From: Croceivirga lutea
GTDB lineage: Bacteria; Bacteroidota; Bacteroidia; Flavobacteriales; Flavobacteriaceae
Length of the DNA stretch: 64,000 bases
Assembly: GCF_014235875.1 (NCBI RefSeq)
Contig: NZ_JACJUK010000007.1
Coordinates: 62,001 to 126,000, forward strand
Direction of reading: 5' to 3'
Each line of letters opens with the position of its first letter. Position 1 is the first letter of the stretch. The notes under the pieces are model-generated. The model searched no databases. It was not told where the DNA came from and was given only the letters and a program-made list of their open reading frames with translations. This document shows, piece after piece, positions 59,293 to 64,000 of this stretch. The position numbers and the translations under genes are program-made.

Positions 59293-59323
59293 TTTAGGGA
59301 AGGATACAAAACAACATAGGGCA

Positions 59324-61195
59324 ATGAAAAAAAGGAATAGAACTGCAGTAAGATTGTCCGTAGTTGTTCTTGTCCTATCGATGCTATCGTGTAAAAAGGA
59401 AATTATTCCCGAAATTGATGGTGAACTTAAAAAATGGCATCGTATCACGCTTTCCTTTGAAGGCCCTGAAACCGATGAACTCGCCGAAATAAATCCTTTT
59501 TTAGACTATCGTCTGGATGTGACTTTCAGCCATGGCGATAAAAGGTATACGGTACCTGGCTTCTATGCTGCCGATGGCAATGCCTCTGAAACCAGTGCTT
59601 CTACTGGAAACATTTGGCAAGTGCGATTTACACCCGACGATATCGGAGCATGGACGTATGCCGTATCCTTTAAAAAAGGAAGTGAAATCGCCGTGGCGGA
59701 TACTTTTGATGCCGCAGCATCCGCAGGTTTTATGGATGGTTGTTCCGGAAGCTTTCTAGTCACTGACAGTGATAAGATAGGAATTGATAATCGAGCCAAG
59801 GGCCGTTTAAATTATATTGGAGAATCCTATCTGCAATTCGAAGAAACCAAAGACTACTTTATCAAACTGGGCGTAGATGCTCCTGAAAATCTTTTGGGCT
59901 ATGCCGATTTTGATGCCGCGACCAATGCCCTAGGTTTTCTAAAAAAGTGGGAGCCGCATGCCAAGGATTTTCCTATGGATGGAGAATCCTATACATGGCA
60001 AGAAGGTAAAGGCAAAAACCTGTTGGGAGCCATTAACTATCTTGCCTCAGAAGAACTCAATGTATTCTCTTTTCTCACCTTTAATGTCGATGGGGATGAT
60101 AGAAATATTTTCCCATATCTCCTTTCAAAACCGATAGCGGAATATGAGGCCTACGCCAGTGATAAAAAGAATCTAGAAGCTTGGAAAACCCATTTCCATA
60201 AAACACGATTCGATGTATCTAAACTGGACCAGTGGGAACGTATTTTTGATTTTGCCGAGACCCGTGGCATGTTCTTGCATTTCAAGACCCATGAAACAGA
60301 GACCGACCATTTAATGGATAATGGCGTTTTTGGTTTAGAAGGAAAATTATATTATCGGGAATTGATTGCCCGTTTCGGCCATCATTTATCCATGAACTGG
60401 AATTTGGGCGAGGAAAACAACCAACCTACTGAAGAGGTATTGAAAGTTGCCAATTATGTTACAAAGCTTGACCCTTACGACCATCATTTGGTCATGCATA
60501 CCTTTCCGAACAAAGATGACCGTTACGAAGAGTTCATCGGTGACCAATCCCCGTTAACGGGAGCATCATTGCAATTGAGCGCACCCGATTTTGTGGATGT
60601 TAATCCAAGGGTCTTGAAATGGCGTCAAAAATCAAATGCTACGGGCAGAAAATGGGCGCTCTCTGTTGATGAACCCGGTAAGGCCAATATTGCCTTGTTA
60701 CCCGACGATGAAGATGCCGAGCATAACGAAGCACGGGCAAACGCGCTTTGGGGTTCCCTTATGGCAGGGGCTTTTGGAGTGGAATGGTATTTTGGCTACG
60801 CCAGTCCAAACTCTGACCTTACCTGTGAGGACTTTAGGAGCAGGGATTTGTTTTGGGACCAAAACAGACATGCCCTGCATTTTTTTGAGAATGAAATCCC
60901 GTTTTGGGAAATGGCGGCGGCAAATGAACTATTGGGTGAGCACCCTGGTTTCTGCTTTGCTAAAAGGAACGAAGTCTATGTGGTTTATCTTCCTATGGGC
61001 ACCAAAACCTCATCTTTAGATTTAGGAAGTTCGGGAGAACTATTTTCCGTGCAATGGTATGACCCTAGAAACGGCGGTGCACTGGTACAGGGTTCTATAC
61101 TTCAAGTGGAAGCAAATGGCAGGGTGAATTTCGGCCCTCCTCCTAAGGAAACCAACAAAGACTGGATTGCACTGGTGCAAGCCATAAAATCATAA
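59324..61195 (+). CDS. DUF5060-type glycoside hydrolase-like lipoprotein
   Basis: 623 residues with lipobox Cys C23 (LSMLSC). An N-terminal DUF5060 beta-sandwich (about 35-150) is followed by a TIM-barrel-like domain (about 160-530) and a C-terminal collagen-binding-like beta domain (about 535-623). Possible catalytic acids are E363 (WNLGEENNQ) and about E449 (SVDEPGKA). I cannot name the GH family or substrate. It sits 31 bases after the fusion gene and 2 bases before the lyase gene, so it works in the same pathway. Confidence 0.75.
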   Translation: MKKRNRTAVRLSVVVLVLSMLSCKKEIIPEIDGELKKWHRITLSFEGPETDELAEINPFLDYRLDVTFSHGDKRYTVPGFYAADGNASETSASTGNIWQVRFTPDDIGAWTYAVSFKKGSEIAVADTFDAAASAGFMDGCSGSFLVTDSDKIGIDNRAKGRLNYIGESYLQFEETKDYFIKLGVDAPENLLGYADFDAATNALGFLKKWEPHAKDFPMDGESYTWQEGKGKNLLGAINYLASEELNVFSFLTFNVDGDDRNIFPYLLSKPIAEYEAYASDKKNLEAWKTHFHKTRFDVSKLDQWERIFDFAETRGMFLHFKTHETETDHLMDNGVFGLEGKLYYRELIARFGHHLSMNWNLGEENNQPTEEVLKVANYVTKLDPYDHHLVMHTFPNKDDRYEEFIGDQSPLTGASLQLSAPDFVDVNPRVLKWRQKSNATGRKWALSVDEPGKANIALLPDDEDAEHNEARANALWGSLMAGAFGVEWYFGYASPNSDLTCEDFRSRDLFWDQNRHALHFFENEIPFWEMAAANELLGEHPGFCFAKRNEVYVVYLPMGTKTSSLDLGSSGELFSVQWYDPRNGGALVQGSILQVEANGRVNFGPPPKETNKDWIALVQAIKS

Positions 61196-61197
61196 AC

Positions 61198-63726
61198 ATG
61201 CAATATATAAAATCGATTTTAGCGGCATCCATCTGCCTATTGCTTTTGGGCTGTACTGGTGAAAAGGGAGCACGACCTTTTATTTGGGTAAAAGCAGAGG
61301 AGCGGCCAAAGATGCTAAGTAAGATTGAAAATAAAGGATGGGCCAAAGCGACCTATGAAGAACTAAAGCAAAGCGTAGACGCCCAAGTACGTCTATATAA
61401 AGATTCAAAAGATACCTTTCTCAGAGGGATACCACTGGACTGGGCCAAGGAAGCAGAAGGCAAATTACCACCTCTTACCTATACTACCACAGGCGAAAAG
61501 GGCAAGCATGAAAATTTAGACAATGCCAGTGATGAAGAGATGGCCAATTTTTACAAATTGTCCGATTATTTGCAATCGGCCAAAGAAGCCGGTTTTCTTT
61601 ACTATTTAACGAACGATGAAACCTATGCCCAATACGCCACTGATATTCTTTACACAGCGGTAATGGGCATCGTACAGTTGCAACCCTCAGATTGGCGGCC
61701 TCGTGGCGGTTGGCTTTGTCCTGATGATATTTTAAGGGAATCCAGACTTATCGGTGAGAAGTATCCTATTGCCTACGATTTTGTCGCCCCTTTCATTGCA
61801 AAAGGTGGCATGCCCTACGATGTGGCCGCTAAAGCTACCGTTGATTTTCCTATCGAGAAAGCACAAGAGGTTTTCCGTACCTATGCGCGCTTGGTTGTGG
61901 ACAATGGCATGATTAATTCCAATCATCCTGTATTAGAATCCAATTGCCTTGTTTATAATGCACTGGCTTTAGAAGATATTAAGGAGAGGAATATGTATTT
62001 AGAGTATTATTTGACCAAGAATTCTTCGAATCAAGATGCATTGGCCAAGGTGTCCAAATACTATAAAAACGAAGGGGATATTTGGCCCGAATCATCGCAA
62101 TACACCAATGATGTTGCCGAGCGTTCCACCAAGCTGATGTTTCTTTTAACAAAATATGACCCAAACTTAAAATTGGGAAGGACCTACTCGAATATTCCTT
62201 GGGCAATTCAGCGTCTGGACTATTTGGTCAATCCAAATGGTGAACTTGTACTTTGGGGCGACGGCCACCGCAAGTATAAAACACCGTATCATGCCTATGA
62301 GTTGGCTTATGAGCTGGGTAAAATTGATAGCGTACCCAAATTAGAAAAGCAGTTCAGCAACTTATTGGGCAGCGCAATGGCCAAAGGAGAATATCGAAGA
62401 GAAGGTTTAGAAGCTTTGATGTGGTACTATGATGACTTTGAACAAAAGGAAACCTCTATTGAACTGCCCAGAACCGATGAACAGCCCCATGCTAGAATTT
62501 TTCTGCAACGAAATTTAAGCAACACCGGTAATCCTGATGATGGTTTAATGTGCTTTGTAGGTGGAGCTTCCATGGTGCATGGTCACGCTTCTGGAATGTA
62601 TATAGAGCTATATGGGGAGGGTAAAGTACTAGGTGTAGATAATGGTAGAGGAAAGTATGCCCAAGATATCCATGAAAACTACTCCCGAATTTTCGCGGCC
62701 CATAATACGGTTATCGTAAATGGAGCATCACAGGGCGAAGGGGAATGGGTAAATCTGGGAATGGACACGGTTGCCCTAAAAGTCATGGAACCTATGCCCA
62801 AACAAGCCGCATTATCAGAAAATTATTCGTTTTCCACAACAACATTTTATGACGGCGGTGGCACCAAAGCTGAGGCCGAGCAAGAACGAACCTTGGCTTT
62901 AGTGAGAACCTCACCGACTACGGGCTATTATTTGGATATTTTTAGGTCAAAGTCAAAACTGCCCAATGAATACCACGACTACCTCTACCACAATTTAGGG
63001 GAATCCCTTGATTTTTTAAACAAGGACATTTCTTTGAAGCCTGACCCCAACCGTTACATGACCAATGCTGATGCGGAATGGAAACGCAACAAAAAATATA
63101 GAAATCCGGGGTGGCATTTTTTTAAGGAGGTACAAACGTCATGTCCCTACTCAAAAGATATGGAATTGCTTTTTAAGGCGGAGCAATTTCAAGATAAAAA
63201 ACGCTATATGAAGGTGTTTATGCCAGGTTTTAACGGACGTACCTATACCAAGGTCATGGCGCCCAAAACCTTTGAAGCACCCAAACCTTATGACACTTTA
63301 CCGACACCGACACTGGTCGTACGTCAAAAAGGGGAAGCGCATACCAGGCCTTTTGTAGCCATTTACGAACCTTTTGCCCGAGACGTGAACAATAGTTCAG
63401 TTAAAAGTGTCGAGAAATTGACTCATAACGGTAAGTTTCAAGGGGTCAAGATAACCAGTGCGGCAAATAATAAAACACTCGTTCAATACGTACTGACACC
63501 ATTTAAAAACGGTACGATTTCGGTTGCTGAAAAATCCATCGAATTTCAAGGCCATTTTGCCATTGTTACTTTTGAAGCGGATGGCCTAAAAGAGGTTTAT
63601 ATTGGTGATGGAAGCTTTTTGAAAATTGCAGAACATACGCTGCAAAGCAACGCAACATCAGGTAGTGGATATGTCGATTTTACCTCAAAAGCGCCTAAGG
63701 TAAAGGGTGAATTTGAGCCTAAGTGA
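61198..63726 (+). CDS. Heparinase II/III-like polysaccharide lyase lipoprotein (PL40-like)
   Basis: 842 residues with lipobox Cys C19 (LLLGC). A helical toroid (about 40-440) is followed by an anti-parallel beta-sheet domain. Candidate active-site segments are WPESSQYTND (about 296-305) and SMVHGHASGMY (about 457-467). The fold is that of heparinase II/III-type lyases such as PL8, PL12, PL15, PL17, PL21 and PL40. Its neighbours, a sulfatase-GH78 fusion and GH78, make a PL40-type ulvan lyase the best guess, cleaving next to uronic acids. The family cannot be assigned without a profile search. Confidence 0.72.
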   Translation: MQYIKSILAASICLLLLGCTGEKGARPFIWVKAEERPKMLSKIENKGWAKATYEELKQSVDAQVRLYKDSKDTFLRGIPLDWAKEAEGKLPPLTYTTTGEKGKHENLDNASDEEMANFYKLSDYLQSAKEAGFLYYLTNDETYAQYATDILYTAVMGIVQLQPSDWRPRGGWLCPDDILRESRLIGEKYPIAYDFVAPFIAKGGMPYDVAAKATVDFPIEKAQEVFRTYARLVVDNGMINSNHPVLESNCLVYNALALEDIKERNMYLEYYLTKNSSNQDALAKVSKYYKNEGDIWPESSQYTNDVAERSTKLMFLLTKYDPNLKLGRTYSNIPWAIQRLDYLVNPNGELVLWGDGHRKYKTPYHAYELAYELGKIDSVPKLEKQFSNLLGSAMAKGEYRREGLEALMWYYDDFEQKETSIELPRTDEQPHARIFLQRNLSNTGNPDDGLMCFVGGASMVHGHASGMYIELYGEGKVLGVDNGRGKYAQDIHENYSRIFAAHNTVIVNGASQGEGEWVNLGMDTVALKVMEPMPKQAALSENYSFSTTTFYDGGGTKAEAEQERTLALVRTSPTTGYYLDIFRSKSKLPNEYHDYLYHNLGESLDFLNKDISLKPDPNRYMTNADAEWKRNKKYRNPGWHFFKEVQTSCPYSKDMELLFKAEQFQDKKRYMKVFMPGFNGRTYTKVMAPKTFEAPKPYDTLPTPTLVVRQKGEAHTRPFVAIYEPFARDVNNSSVKSVEKLTHNGKFQGVKITSAANNKTLVQYVLTPFKNGTISVAEKSIEFQGHFAIVTFEADGLKEVYIGDGSFLKIAEHTLQSNATSGSGYVDFTSKAPKVKGEFEPK

Positions 63727-63743
63727 TAGCTATGGAAATAAAA

Positions 63744-63773
63744 ACCATCAAAAGGAAGTATTCCGTTGATGGT
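63744..63773 (-). terminator. Terminator between convergent lyase and oxidoreductase genes
   Basis: An 8-bp outer stem (ACCATCAA with TTGATGGT) plus an inner GGAA/TTCC stem is followed on the reverse strand by five T. It mainly serves the oxidoreductase but may also slow transcripts from the lyase gene. Confidence 0.65.
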
Positions 63774-63798
63774 CTTATATGCTAGCTTTATATCCTTC

Positions 63799-64000
63799 TC
63801 ATAAAGTCAAAAACTTATCTTTCCAAGATTCCTCATAAGGCTTGCTCCAATGTTTCATGGCATCCCTATTGAACATGGTTCCTTTGATATGGTCCACTTC
63901 AAAATTTTGTTTTATGCGTGATGAAACATTGGCATAATGTACCATCGCCATAGAAACGTTGGCATCATCAATGGGCGCATTTGCTGTGGTTTTGCCCCTA
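63799..64000 (-). CDS. Gfo/Idh/MocA-family oxidoreductase, C-terminal end only
   Basis: About 66 C-terminal residues are visible; the rest lies beyond the window. The ending (HYANVSSRI, then AMKHWSKPYEESW) matches the usual C-terminal pattern of the family, which has an N-terminal Rossmann NAD(P) domain. Such genes often accompany polysaccharide loci, where members process uronic acids or rare sugars. The substrate is unknown. The product is too short here to verify catalytic residues. Confidence 0.65.
   Translation of the reverse strand, partial: RGKTTANAPIDDANVSMAMVHYANVSSRIKQNFEVDHIKGTMFNRDAMKHWSKPYEESWKDKFLTL

Overview
The window looks like a chromosomal segment of a marine, polysaccharide-degrading member of the Flavobacteriaceae (Bacteroidota). 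The support is AT-rich DNA (sampled lines about 20-53% GC), Bacteroidota-specific families (SusC/SusD, DUF4293, DUF1599, BT_3928-type DoxX, CdaA next to FolP, Rho with a long low-complexity N-terminus), TAnnTTTG-type -7 promoter elements, weak Shine-Dalgarno signals and many lipoprotein signals. No tRNA, rRNA, CRISPR, integrase or transposase was seen.

Positions 1-22660 are mostly core genome. A three-gene membrane operon (2-5179, first gene truncated by the window edge) ends in an inner-membrane-anchored GH5-like glycosidase with a SPOR domain, and is possibly tied to exopolysaccharide synthesis. Next come a reverse-strand operon of unknown membrane proteins, rho, a DUF4293 gene, a PqqB-like metallo-hydrolase with a phosphodiesterase, truA with an ABC exporter, the reverse operon folP-cdaA-DUF3667, and the forward operon DUF1599-DoxX-tpiA-prmA-clpS.

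Positions 19859-37904 form a first carbohydrate locus, most likely for a laminarin-like beta-1,3-glucan. It has a membrane-bound LuxR-type regulator with a periplasmic beta-propeller, a TIM-barrel glycosidase fused to what looks like an outer-membrane beta-barrel, three binding or hydrolytic lipoproteins (CBM/Big2, GH16, PKD plus triplicated CBM), a cytoplasmic GH94/GH149-type glucan phosphorylase, a lipoprotein GH17, a GPH-type symporter and a second, signal-less GH17. No SusC/SusD pair is present, so the glycosidase/barrel fusion is a candidate combined enzyme and porin. This is the most unusual system in the window.

Positions 39010-64000 hold a second locus, a SusCD-type PUL for a sulfated, rhamnose-containing polysaccharide; ulvan is the best guess. 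It encodes a GH78 rhamnosidase, a sulfatase with a variant active-site motif, SusC/SusD, GH5, GH3, an SSS symporter, a reverse-strand sulfatase, a single-chain sulfatase-GH78 fusion, a DUF5060-type glycosidase, a heparinase II/III-like lyase (PL40-like) and the end of a Gfo/Idh/MocA oxidoreductase. Four upstream regions in this locus share the octamer ACAGGATG, a candidate operator. Base composition varies along the locus, even inside the GH78 gene, which suggests mosaic assembly.
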